Assembly (NCBI RefSeq): GCF_005144585.1
Contig: NZ_SSMQ01000021.1
Coordinates: 62,001 to 126,000, forward strand
Length of the DNA: 64,000 bases
DNA from: Polyangium fumosum
GTDB taxonomy: Bacteria; Myxococcota_A; Polyangia; Polyangiales; Polyangiaceae
Direction: 5' to 3'
Shown here: in pieces, positions 19,644 to 28,042 of the stretch
Layout: every line of letters starts with the position of its first letter
How positions within the stretch are numbered: position 1 is the stretch's first letter
Made by a program: the position numbers and the translations under genes
Notes under the pieces: generated by a model
Databases searched by the model: none
What the model saw: only the letters and a program-made list of their open reading frames with translations
What the model was told of the DNA's origin: nothing

Positions 19644-21410
19644 ATGTGCGGAATCGTGGGAGCGTTCTCCCCCCAAAAGCCGTTCGACAAATTGCCGTTC
19701 ACGACCAGGAACCTCGACCGCATCCACCACCGCGGTCCGGACGCGCAGGGCTTCTACGTCGATGATCACGCGATGCTGGGGTTCCGCCGGCTCGCCATCC
19801 TGGATCTCGCGGGCGGCGGGCAGCCGCTCTACTCCGAGGACGAGCAGATCGTCGTCCTCATCAATGGAGAGATCTACAACCACCACGAGCTGAGGCAACG
19901 GCTCGCCGACCATCACCGCTTTCGCTCCCGGGTGGACGGCGAGGTCCTCGTTCACCTGTACGAGGAGCGCGGGCTCGATTTCGTGAACGAGCTCCGGGGC
20001 ATGTTCGCCTTCGCGCTCTACGATCGCAAGAAGCGCCGCCTCGTCCTCGGCCGCGACCGGGCGGGTCAGAAGCCGATGTTCTACCAGTGGAGCCAGGGGT
20101 CGCTTCGGTTCGCGTCCGAGATCAAACCGCTCCTGCAGGACGGCGACAAACCCGCTGTCAGCCGCGCCGCCCTCGCCGAGTACCTCCGTTTCGGGTACGT
20201 CCCCTCGCCGCGGACGATCCTCGAGGGGATCCACAAGCTGCCCGCCGGCTCGGTCCTCGTCGCGGACGCCGGCACGACCCCGCGCACGATCGATTACTGG
20301 AAGCTCCGCTTCTCGCGGGACGACGGCCGGACGGTGCCGCCACGCGAGGCCGAGCAATGGTGCAAAGATCTGCGGAGCACGCTCTCGTCCGCCGTGAAGA
20401 TGCGCCTGGAGAGCGAGGTGCCGATGGGCTTCCTCCTGAGCGGAGGCGTCGACTCGGCCAGCGTGTTCGCGCTCGGCGTGGGCGGCCTCGACAAACGCCG
20501 GGCCCAGGCCTTCACCATCGGCTTCCGGGGCGCTCCGATCGACGAGTCCGAGGCCGCGGCCGAGGTGACCCGCCGATACGAGGCGAAGCATCGGATCATT
20601 CACCTGGAGCGCAGCGAGGCGACGTCGCTCGACGAGATCCTCCATCGCGTGGAGGAGCCGGTGTCGACGGACGCGCTGCTCCCGACGGCGTGCGTCTTCG
20701 AGGCCGTATCCCGGGCGAAGGTGACCACGGTGCTCTCCGGCGAGGGCAGCGACGAGCTCTTCGCCGGCTACACGAAGTTCGCGCGGGCCACGCGGGATCC
20801 GGAGCTCGAGCGCGTCGGCCCGCTGGAGCGGTATCTGCGCCACGAAGAGTTCGTCTTCACGGCGGAGGAGCGCGCGACCTTGCTCGGCGAGGACATCGTC
20901 GATCCCCGCTTCGACGAGCTCGAGCGCGAGGCGCGGGAGCTCGACCCGCTCTCCCAGATGCTCCTCCTCGAGACCCGCCTTCGCTTGCCCGATCGCATCA
21001 ACCTTCGGCTCGATCGGACGAGCATGGCCCATAGCATCGAAGCGCGCGCGCCTTTCATGGACCACGGCGTGATGGAGTTCGCCGCGACCCTGCCCCACGC
21101 GGTCCGTACGGGGCCGAACTTCAACAAGCACGCGCTCCGCCACGCCATGCGCGATGCATTGCCCGAGGTCGTCCTGTCCGCGCGCAAGGCGCCGTTTCAC
21201 GCCCCGGACACGTGGTTCACCGACGCCGGGCAGGACGAGGCGCTCCTCGGCCCGGACGCCATCGCCGAGGCGGGCCTCGTGAAGCCGGAGCCCGTGCAAG
21301 CGCTACGCGCGCGGGCGCGCGCCGGAGATCGGGCGGCGCAGGAGCGGATCTTTTCGCTGTACGTGCTGCACGCCTGGCACCGGGCGTTCTATCGCCGGCT
21401 CTGCGCGTGA
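19644..21410 (+). CDS. asnB: asparagine synthase, glutamine-hydrolysing type
   Basis: 588 residues, normal AsnB length. N-terminal nucleophile glutaminase begins MCGIVGAF, so Cys 2 is the nucleophile after Met removal; NGEIYNHHEL and RGMFAFALYD follow. The synthase domain has the ATP pyrophosphatase motif LLSGGVDSAS and GEGSDELFAGY. AGGAGG sits just before the ATG. The enzyme adenylates a carboxylate and transfers ammonia from glutamine. Next to a KamA enzyme it may make the amide of a beta-amino acid rather than asparagine. Both readings remain open. Confidence 0.85.
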   Translation: MCGIVGAFSPQKPFDKLPFTTRNLDRIHHRGPDAQGFYVDDHAMLGFRRLAILDLAGGGQPLYSEDEQIVVLINGEIYNHHELRQRLADHHRFRSRVDGEVLVHLYEERGLDFVNELRGMFAFALYDRKKRRLVLGRDRAGQKPMFYQWSQGSLRFASEIKPLLQDGDKPAVSRAALAEYLRFGYVPSPRTILEGIHKLPAGSVLVADAGTTPRTIDYWKLRFSRDDGRTVPPREAEQWCKDLRSTLSSAVKMRLESEVPMGFLLSGGVDSASVFALGVGGLDKRRAQAFTIGFRGAPIDESEAAAEVTRRYEAKHRIIHLERSEATSLDEILHRVEEPVSTDALLPTACVFEAVSRAKVTTVLSGEGSDELFAGYTKFARATRDPELERVGPLERYLRHEEFVFTAEERATLLGEDIVDPRFDELEREARELDPLSQMLLLETRLRLPDRINLRLDRTSMAHSIEARAPFMDHGVMEFAATLPHAVRTGPNFNKHALRHAMRDALPEVVLSARKAPFHAPDTWFTDAGQDEALLGPDAIAEAGLVKPEPVQALRARARAGDRAAQERIFSLYVLHAWHRAFYRRLCA

Positions 21411-21420
21411 TCGCGGGCCG

Positions 21421-22602
21421 CTATTTGTCGCCGACCGTCGAGTGATACGTGAACTTCTTGCCCTTGATCTGCACGATCACGAGCGGTTTGTCTGCGTTTC
21501 GCTCGGCGTTGATCGCGATCTTCCCGGTGGCTCCCTGGAAATCCTTCGTCTCGGCGATGGCGTCCCGGATCGACGCCGGGGTGTCGCCCTTGGCTCGGCC
21601 GATCGCGTCGGCGAGCAGCTTCGCGGCGTCGTACCCCTGCGCCGCGAGGGCGGAGGGCTCCCTCTTGAAGCGCTCGGCGTACGCCTTGACGAATGCCTGC
21701 GAATGAGGCCAGGGCACGTCGGGGGAGAAATGGTTCGTGAAGTACGCCCCCTCGATCTCCTCGCCCGCGTCGGTCACGAGCGAATCGGCGTGCCACCCGT
21801 CTCCGCCGACGAACTGGCTGCCGGGAATCCCGGCCGCCTTGGCCTGCCGCGCGATGGGCACCATCGCGTTGTAATAGACCGGCGCGTAGATGATCTCGGG
21901 CCTCGCGTCGCGAATCTCGTTCAGGTACGTCGTGAAGTTCGTCTCGCTCTTGAGGAAGCTCTTTTCGAGGACGACCTCGGCGCCGAGCTTCTTGGCCTCC
22001 CTGCGGAACTCGTCCGCGAGGCCCGACGAATAGAGATCGTCGGAGGCGAAGAGGACGGCGAGGCGCTTCTTGCCGAGCGCCTCGACGACGAACCGCGCGC
22101 CGACCTGGCCCTGCTTGTCGTCGGTATAACAAGCCCGGAAGACGAAGGGGCCGACCTTCGTCACTTCCGCGTTCGTCGCCGAGGGCGCGATCATGGGGAT
22201 CTGGTTCTTGTTCGCGACGATCCCGGCCGCCTTGGATCGGGCCGAGGAGACCTCGCCGAGCAGCGCGACGACCTTGTCGCGGTTGATGAGCTGCAGGACC
22301 TTGTTCGAGGCCTCCTGGGGATTCGACTTGTCGTCCTCGAACAGGAGCTTGATGGGTCTGCCCTTGACCCCGCCCGCCGCGTTGATCTCGTCGACGGCCA
22401 GCGCGATCCCCTCGCGCGTATCGACGCCGAACGAGGTATCGGCGCCCGAGAGGCTCAAATAGACGCCGACCCTCCATTCGTTCGCCGACGCGCCTCCGGG
22501 GCCCGCGCCGCTCCTGTCGCACCCCGGCGCGACGAGCGCGCTCGAAAGCGCGCCCCACGCGAGCGCCGTGATCCATTCCCTACGCCCGTATTTCTCACCC
22601 AT
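21421..22602 (-). CDS. branched-chain-amino-acid-type ABC substrate-binding lipoprotein
   Basis: 393 residues, periplasmic binding protein of the LivJ type (Peripla_BP_6). Signal peptide ending SALVAPGC (Cys 28), then WRVGVYLSLSGADTSFG, GIALAVDEINAAGGVKGRPI, IPMIAPSATNAEVT and GYDAAKLLADAI. No permease or ATPase gene is adjacent, so it is an orphan receptor or works with a transporter elsewhere. Convergent with asnB with only 10 bases between. The ATG at 22602 begins the signal peptide. The 289 bases upstream contain no gene and should hold its promoter. Confidence 0.85.
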   Translation of the reverse strand: MGEKYGRREWITALAWGALSSALVAPGCDRSGAGPGGASANEWRVGVYLSLSGADTSFGVDTREGIALAVDEINAAGGVKGRPIKLLFEDDKSNPQEASNKVLQLINRDKVVALLGEVSSARSKAAGIVANKNQIPMIAPSATNAEVTKVGPFVFRACYTDDKQGQVGARFVVEALGKKRLAVLFASDDLYSSGLADEFRREAKKLGAEVVLEKSFLKSETNFTTYLNEIRDARPEIIYAPVYYNAMVPIARQAKAAGIPGSQFVGGDGWHADSLVTDAGEEIEGAYFTNHFSPDVPWPHSQAFVKAYAERFKREPSALAAQGYDAAKLLADAIGRAKGDTPASIRDAIAETKDFQGATGKIAINAERNADKPLVIVQIKGKKFTYHSTVGDK

Positions 22603-22891
22603 CGCTGGCCCTCGAACGGTCGTGGTCCCACGCTCGTCCCTCCATGACCACAGGAAGAGCGTTTCTGCCGGATCGACCGCCAATCCGAGGGATCGACCTT
22701 ATCATCCATTCGATCGGGCGGACAGCAGGAACGTGTCCATTTCGCCCGTCCCCGACGATTTCACATTTCGCGTGCAATCGGCGGCGGAGCTCCATCGTTC
22801 ATTCGATTCTACCGGCAGAAACCGCAGAAGCTCCCGTCCTCCCGGGCGCGCGCGAGGCGCCCCGAGGTCGCGCGGACGCCCCGCAGCCGGG

Positions 22892-23854
22892 TCAAAGATC
22901 TTTACAGCATCGAACGCCGGTCGAATAGTCGAAGTAATCGAACGGATGCGCCCGCACCATGGAGGCACAACCGTCCTTCTTCGATCGCGCGTAAAACCCG
23001 CCGACGAACGTCCCCTCGGGATCGTCGATCCACTCGTCGATGTTGCCGACCATGTCGGCGATGCCGTCGCCCTCCCACCGGCTCGTGCAGGCCCGCGTCT
23101 CGCCCGTGCGGCGGAGGAGTGGCTTGTCCCCGGCCTTCACCGTGTTGAGGCGTGGATCGCTGTGACCGATGCTCGGATTGCCGTGGAGCAGCCCCGCGGG
23201 GTGCGCCTCGCGGAAGATGTTGCACTTGCCCTGCTCGTACGTGTCGCCATAAGGAAAGTTGCGGTCGTCCTCGCCCCGGCATGCCGTCTGCCACTCCGAG
23301 AGCGAACAAAGGCGCTTGCCCGCATTCTTGCAAGCGAGCGCGGCGAGCGGCCCCGTGAGGTAGCCCTGGGGGATCCGGCTCTTCTTCGACATCGCCTTGG
23401 GCTCGAAATTGCGCTGCGCTTGCCACGGCGGCAGCGGCGGCAGCGCCATCTCCCGCGCCTCGGTGGGCCCCACGGCGAGGCGCTCCTGCTCCCATCGTTT
23501 CTGGATCGAGAGCGCCTGCTTGCGGGAGGGCACGTAATACGGCGAGAGGTCCTGCCCCGTCTCGGTATCGATGAGGCTCGCCTCGTACCGATCGACGCAA
23601 TAACTCTTCTTCACGCGCACCATCTCCGGCGGACACGTGGGCGTCGCCGGCTCGACGAGCGCAAAATCGTCGGGCTGCTCGGGGAGCGCCACGGGGGCGG
23701 GCGCAGAGGCGGACGCGGCGGCGGGCTCGGGCGCGGCAGCGGACGCGGACGCAGCGGCGGAGGCGGCAGGCGTGGGCGCGGCTTCGGGCTTTTTGTCCTC
23801 GCACGCCGTCAGGAACACCACGCCGGCCAGGATCATGCAGGCCAGAGACTTCAT
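22892..23854 (-). CDS. formylglycine-generating-enzyme-like (SUMF1) lipoprotein
   Basis: 320 residues. Lipobox FLTAC (Cys 18), an Ala/Pro/Ser linker to about residue 65, then a SUMF1/FGE-fold domain (PPEMVRVKKSYCVDRYE, GKRLCSLSEWQTACRG, DMVGNIDEWIDD, FVGGFYARS, STGVRCC). Most bacterial members of this fold are not formylglycine makers; the fold also serves as a binding domain. It is the second gene of a coupled pair, its ATG overlapping the TGA of the zincin gene. Confidence 0.8.
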   Translation of the reverse strand: MKSLACMILAGVVFLTACEDKKPEAAPTPAASAAASASAAAPEPAAASASAPAPVALPEQPDDFALVEPATPTCPPEMVRVKKSYCVDRYEASLIDTETGQDLSPYYVPSRKQALSIQKRWEQERLAVGPTEAREMALPPLPPWQAQRNFEPKAMSKKSRIPQGYLTGPLAALACKNAGKRLCSLSEWQTACRGEDDRNFPYGDTYEQGKCNIFREAHPAGLLHGNPSIGHSDPRLNTVKAGDKPLLRRTGETRACTSRWEGDGIADMVGNIDEWIDDPEGTFVGGFYARSKKDGCASMVRAHPFDYFDYSTGVRCCKDL

Positions 23855-24885
23855 TGAAATGCATGCCCCCACGGGTCGCGGCCCGAGGGCTCCGGGCAGA
23901 GGTAACGTCGGACCACGATCCAATGGTGCATCGGATAGAGGATCGTGTCTTCCTTCATCGACAAACCCATCCGGCTCGTCTGCGCGCCGGGGAACGGCGT
24001 CTTCGGGTAGAACGGCACGATCCCCGAGAGCGCCTCGTACTCGTCGACGAGCCCCAGCAAATGCCCCGCCTCGTGCGCGATCACCGGCAGGGACCAGCCG
24101 CTCCGCAGCGACCAGAAATACGGCGTCCGCCCGCACGTCGTCGACAGCGGCAACGTGAGATCCACCGGCACGCCTTCCCGCGCAGCCTGGTCGTGCGGCA
24201 AGAACGTGAAATCGTACCGGACCGGCAAACCGTATCGCTCGGCGTCCCGGTTCCAGTACTGCTCGGCCTCCTCGGACCAGCGCACGAGCAGCGCTTCCAT
24301 GTTGTGCCGCGTCCCCGCCACCCGAAATTCCCCCGAGGCCGGGCACGCCACCGTCGTGTTCGATCGGGAAAACGGGACGCCCCGGCACACGACCTCCCCC
24401 TCGTACCGTTCTTTCCCGTCGCAATCGGCGAGCTCCAGCGTCCCGCCCTCCCGCGGGAGCACCACCGCGAACCGCGCGGACACCTCCCAGCGCCCCGGCG
24501 CGCCCCCGCGCGCCCCCACCCGTCGCACCTGATAATGCATCGGACCAAAAAAGAACCGATAATGCGGCATCGACCCGCGAATCGTACGCTCGCCTTCCTC
24601 CACGTCGCCGAAAAAGACCTCCCGCGGCGACGGCGCACACGTATAAGCGTCCTCCGCCAAGGTCGTCGCGAGCACGTCCCGAAAGGTCGCGCGCGCCTCG
24701 GCGCCGAGCCCGGGCGTCATGGACTCGAGCTCACGCGCGACGTCGTCGGCCGGCAAGAATCGCGCGTCGAACCGCGACGCAGCGCATCCCGAAGCCGCGA
24801 TCGCGCCGAAAACGACGAGCGCCGCGGCACGAGCAGGCTTTGGCCCTCGCCATCCGGCGCTTTTCCTTGCCTCGTCCCTTCGCAT
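23851..24885 (-). CDS. zinc metallopeptidase-like lipoprotein (HExxHxxGxxD)
   Basis: 344 residues. Signal peptide with lipobox IAASGC (Cys 34). The catalytic motif HEAGHLLGLVDEY starts at His 271: two histidines and an aspartate as third zinc ligand, as in M64 (IgA peptidase-like) and snapalysin-type metzincins. YPMHHW further on could be the Met-turn. Probably an outer-membrane-anchored protease. The ATG at 24885 is where the signal peptide begins; the frame extends upstream without coding character. Coupled by ATGA to the SUMF1 lipoprotein, so protease and partner may form one surface complex. Confidence 0.78.
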   Translation of the reverse strand: MRRDEARKSAGWRGPKPARAAALVVFGAIAASGCAASRFDARFLPADDVARELESMTPGLGAEARATFRDVLATTLAEDAYTCAPSPREVFFGDVEEGERTIRGSMPHYRFFFGPMHYQVRRVGARGGAPGRWEVSARFAVVLPREGGTLELADCDGKERYEGEVVCRGVPFSRSNTTVACPASGEFRVAGTRHNMEALLVRWSEEAEQYWNRDAERYGLPVRYDFTFLPHDQAAREGVPVDLTLPLSTTCGRTPYFWSLRSGWSLPVIAHEAGHLLGLVDEYEALSGIVPFYPKTPFPGAQTSRMGLSMKEDTILYPMHHWIVVRRYLCPEPSGRDPWGHAFQ

Positions 24886-25080
24886 CGGGCTACCACCATG
24901 GGCCCCACGCGCGCTGCTCGGCAATCCGGATCCGGACGAGGGGCAGGCACGTAGGGGGGAGACCCCGACACCCCGGGGGGAGACGATCATGGCGGGGGGA
25001 GGTTTCGCACGAAGCGCTCGAAGTCGCGACTTCCCTGGGGTGACGGTACAAAAAAGACACGCTCGGAACGGAGATTGACC

Positions 25081-25341
25081 ATGAGCATGAACAAGATGAT
25101 GGCGACGCTTGCAGTGGGCGGAATGATCGCGGGCCTCGCGGCGTGTGGCGGCAGCCAGGCGCAGCCCGAGAACGCCGACAGCAAGGCGGGCGCCGAGGCC
25201 GGCACCGAGGCCAAGTGCAGCGGCGCCAAGGGCGGCGAGGCCGGCGGCGAGCACAAGTGCTCCGGCGGCAAGTGCAGCGGGTCGAAGGAAGCCGCGCCGG
25301 CCGACGGCGCCGCCCCCGCCCCGGCCGACGCGCCGAAGTGA
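25081..25341 (+). CDS. bufferin-like RiPP precursor, KCSG lipoprotein
   Basis: 86 residues. The signal peptide ends GLAAC (Cys 22), a lipobox. After an Ala/Glu-rich stretch come three KCSG motifs (Cys 46, 60, 65), then an Ala/Pro tail. In the bufferin family (BufA), small signal-peptide-bearing proteins with repeated KCG-type cysteines are modified by the MNIO enzyme BufB with help of BufC and bind copper. Gene order here is the same. GGAG lies seven bases before the ATG. Oddities are the serine inserted after each Cys and the apparent lipid anchor. The product could be a metal-binding surface lipopeptide (inference). Confidence 0.75.
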   Translation: MSMNKMMATLAVGGMIAGLAACGGSQAQPENADSKAGAEAGTEAKCSGAKGGEAGGEHKCSGGKCSGSKEAAPADGAAPAPADAPK

Positions 25342-25370
25342 TTCGAGCGGCCCCCCGCGCCGCTCGAGCC

Positions 25371-25420
25371 CGAAGGGCCGCCGCTTCCACCTCGGGTGGC
25401 GCGCGCGGCCCTTCGTTTTT
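25371..25420 (+). terminator. intrinsic terminator between RiPP precursor and its enzymes
   Basis: An 11-base perfect stem, CGAAGGGCCGC (25371-25381) with GCGGCCCTTCG (25405-25415), is followed at once by TTTTT. A second stem, CGAGCGG/CCGCTCG, lies just before it. It sits after the precursor stop and before bufB, so it would leave much more precursor message than enzyme message. Confidence 0.75.
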
Positions 25421-25444
25421 ACACCGCTGCCCCGGAGAACCGCG

Positions 25445-26299
25445 ATGACCGCACCCGACCGCATGCGCCTCGGCCTCCCCGACCTCGGGATCGGCGTGGG
25501 CCTGCGCCTGCCGCACTACGAGGAGATCTTCGAGACCCGCCCCAAGGTCGGCTGGCTCGAGATCATCAGCGAGAACTTCCTCGTGCCCGGCGGCGTGCCG
25601 CTCGCGAACCTCGACCGCGCCCTCGCGCACTACCCCGTGATCCAGCACGGCGTCTCGCTCTCGATCGGCGGCACGACCCCGCTCGACTTCGACTTCCTGA
25701 AGAACCTGCGCGCCCTGCTCCGCCGGACGAAATCCCCCTGGGTGAGCGACCACCTCTGCTGGACCGGCATCGCGACGTTGAACACGCACGACCTCTTGCC
25801 CCTGCCCTACACCACGGACGTCGTCCGCCACGTGGCCGCGCGCGCCCGCATCGTGCAGGACACGCTGGAAGTGCCGCTCGCGCTGGAGAACGTGTCGAGT
25901 TACCTCACGTACACGTCGAGCGAGATGACGGAGTGGGACTTTTTCAGGGCCGTCGTCGAGGAAGCGAACTGCGCCGTCCTGCTCGACGTCAACAACATCT
26001 ACGTCTCGTCGCAGAACCACGGGTTCGATCCGAACGTGTACGTCGACGCCATCCCGGCCGAGCGTGTCGTGCAGATCCACCTCGCCGGCCACACGAACTA
26101 CGGCGACTACATCATCGACACGCACTCGGGCCCGGTGATCGATCCGGTGTGGGATCTCTACCGCCGCGCGATCCGCCGCGTCGGACCCGTCTCGACGCTG
26201 ATCGAGTGGGACGAGGACATCCCCCCGCTCGCGACGTTGCTCGCCGAGGCCGAGAGGGCGCGTATCGTCCGCGAGGAGGCCCTGTCCCATGCGAAATGA
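25445..26299 (+). CDS. bufB: MNIO-family oxidase (DUF692), BufB-like
   Basis: 284 residues, full-length DUF692. Metal-ligand motifs typical of multinuclear non-heme iron oxidases are visible: QHGVSLSIG, SDHLCW, LALENVSSY, LLDVNNIYVSS, IHLAGH, IDTHSG and IEWDEDIP. Known members modify cysteines of small peptides with O2, giving oxazolone/thioamide in methanobactin and thio-oxazoles in bufferins. The neighbouring KCSG peptide is the likely substrate. Overlaps the next gene by 11 bases. The symbol is by family and synteny. Confidence 0.88.
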   Translation: MTAPDRMRLGLPDLGIGVGLRLPHYEEIFETRPKVGWLEIISENFLVPGGVPLANLDRALAHYPVIQHGVSLSIGGTTPLDFDFLKNLRALLRRTKSPWVSDHLCWTGIATLNTHDLLPLPYTTDVVRHVAARARIVQDTLEVPLALENVSSYLTYTSSEMTEWDFFRAVVEEANCAVLLDVNNIYVSSQNHGFDPNVYVDAIPAERVVQIHLAGHTNYGDYIIDTHSGPVIDPVWDLYRRAIRRVGPVSTLIEWDEDIPPLATLLAEAERARIVREEALSHAK

Positions 26300-27131
26300 T
26301 CTCGCCTCCGTGCAAGCGTTCCTCGCGAGCGTGATCCCTGGCCGCGCGCCGATCCCCGACGATCCGGCCCTCGCCGAGACCGCCGCGCGCTTCGTCACCG
26401 GCAATGCGCGCCTCACGCCGGCCGCGCAGGTCGACATCTACCGCCGCCAGTTCTGGTACCGGCACCGCGAGATCCTGAACGACGACTTTCCGGCCCTCGC
26501 ACGTCTGCTCGGCGAAGCGAAGATGGACGCCTTCTGCCGCGACTTCCTCGACGCCCATCCGCCCGCGCACGCCCCGTTCCGCAAGATGATCGAGCCCGTG
26601 CCGAGCTTCGCCGCGACGTGGCCCGGCTTCGAAACGGACGCAGGGCGCACGTTCGCCGCGGACATGGCGCGTTACGAAATCGCGATGCTCGACGTGCGCG
26701 CCGGCGCCGACGCGCCGCCGCTCGATCCGCAGAAGCTCGCGGGGCTGCCCGAAGACGCCTGGGAGCGCGCGCGGATCGTGCTGCACCCCGCGGCCCGAAG
26801 GCTCGTGTTCTCGTACCCCGTGCACCGCCTCCGCAAGGCGTGGCTCGTCGCGGGCGAGCCGGCGATCCTGCCGGAGGCCCCCTCACCCGCGCACATCGTG
26901 CTCTACCGCAACCGCGAGCTCGTCACGCACTTCGAGGAGCTCGAGCCCGAGGCCTTCACGTTGTTCGGCCTGCTCGACGAGGGCGTGCCGCTCGTGCCCG
27001 CGCTGGGCCGCCTCGCCGAGCCCTTGCCCGAGGCGCAGCAGCAGCACGTCGCGGCGCACGTCGGACGCTGGTTCCAGCAGTGGACGGCCCTCGGCCTCGT
27101 GGTCGACGTCGACCTTCCTTCATCTTCGTAG
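26289..27131 (+). CDS. bufC: DUF2063 partner protein, BufC-like
   Basis: 280 residues. N-terminal DUF2063 helical domain (VQAFLASVIPG, RLTPAAQVDIYRRQFWYRHREILNDDFPALARLLG) and a C-terminal domain of about 110 residues with HIVLYRNRELVTHFEEL and EAFTLFGLLDEG. In MNIO systems this protein binds the precursor and presents it to the oxidase. The 11-base overlap with bufB shows joint translation. Confidence 0.85.
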   Translation: MRNDLASVQAFLASVIPGRAPIPDDPALAETAARFVTGNARLTPAAQVDIYRRQFWYRHREILNDDFPALARLLGEAKMDAFCRDFLDAHPPAHAPFRKMIEPVPSFAATWPGFETDAGRTFAADMARYEIAMLDVRAGADAPPLDPQKLAGLPEDAWERARIVLHPAARRLVFSYPVHRLRKAWLVAGEPAILPEAPSPAHIVLYRNRELVTHFEELEPEAFTLFGLLDEGVPLVPALGRLAEPLPEAQQQHVAAHVGRWFQQWTALGLVVDVDLPSSS

Positions 27132-27191
27132 TTGCAGAGAGCCCCGACCATCGGACACGGTAGGAGCCACGTACGGGGGGGCCACGGTCCG

Positions 27192-27626
27192 ATGAGGGAG
27201 AACGTCCACCAGAAGACCCTCGACATCCGCACCCGCGGGCGAGGTCTCTACGACGTCACGAGCGCGGTCGCCGCCGTGCTCGACGACGCCGGCGTCACGA
27301 TCGGCCTCTGCTCGCTCTTCCTTCAGCACACCTCGGCGAGCCTCGTCGTGCAGGAGAACGCGGATCCGGCCGTGCTCCGGGATCTCGATCGGTGGATGGC
27401 GCGCGTCGCGCCCGAAGGCGCCGGCTACGAGCACGACGCCGAGGGCCCGGACGACATGCCCGCGCACATCCGCGCGGCCATCACCAGCACGAGCCTCACG
27501 ATCCCGATCACCGCGGGCAAGCTCGCGCTCGGGACGTGGCAGGCGATCTACGTCTGGGAGCACCGAACGAGCCCGCACACGAGGCGCCTCGTGGTCACCG
27601 TCCTCGGCGCATCCAAGAGCCCATGA
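27192..27626 (+). CDS. YjbQ/UPF0047 family protein
   Basis: 144 residues, the usual family length. Signature stretches LFLQHTSASLVVQENADPAV and GTWQAIYVWEHR are present. E. coli YjbQ shows thiamine-phosphate-synthase activity in vitro; the in-vivo role is unclear. The ATG at 27192 gives the standard N-terminus. It lies 60 bases after bufC on the same strand and overlaps the following lipoprotein gene by four bases. Confidence 0.85.
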   Translation: MRENVHQKTLDIRTRGRGLYDVTSAVAAVLDDAGVTIGLCSLFLQHTSASLVVQENADPAVLRDLDRWMARVAPEGAGYEHDAEGPDDMPAHIRAAITSTSLTIPITAGKLALGTWQAIYVWEHRTSPHTRRLVVTVLGASKSP

Positions 27627-28042
27627 ACGCACGCACATCGATCCTCGTCCGCGCCCTCGTCGTCCTTCCTTTGCCCCTCGCGCTCGCCGCGGCGCTCGTC
27701 TCCGCCTGCGCCGGTGGCCTCCCCGGCAGCCTCGAAGACGGCCGCTTCGCCACGTGCGAGTCGAACGACGACTGCATCGCGCGCGACGCAGGCACCGAGG
27801 CCGGCATCTGCTGGAACCTCCGCTGCGTGCAGTGCCGCTACGACACCGACTGCGCCGCGGGCGCGTACTGCGCCGACAACCTCTGCAAGACGCTCGACCC
27901 GAAGCCGGCCGAGGAGCAAGACCCGACGGACGCGAACGCGAAGACGATCGACGAGTGCATCAAGGCGTGCACCGACAAGGAGTGCATCGACACGTGCAAC
28001 GCGCGCTTCCCCGACGCGAAGAAGAAGCGGAGGGGGCGTTGA
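27623..28042 (+). CDS. cysteine-rich small lipoprotein
   Basis: 139 residues. Long hydrophobic signal peptide with lipobox LVSAC (Cys 29), then twelve cysteines in CxxxxDC-type spacing (TCESNDDCIARD, CWNLRCVQCRYDTDCAAG, CIKACTDKECIDTC). This resembles the Dickkopf-like/myxococcal Cys-rich modules of secreted myxobacterial proteins. Its start overlaps the YjbQ stop and its stop overlaps the TTG start of the acyltransferase gene. Role unknown. Confidence 0.7.
   Translation: MNARTSILVRALVVLPLPLALAAALVSACAGGLPGSLEDGRFATCESNDDCIARDAGTEAGICWNLRCVQCRYDTDCAAGAYCADNLCKTLDPKPAEEQDPTDANAKTIDECIKACTDKECIDTCNARFPDAKKKRRGR

Noticed and set aside
24886-25464. 190-residue N-terminal extension of the zincin lipoprotein
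   Set aside because: It is antisense to the RiPP precursor and its terminator, and would bury the lipoprotein signal.
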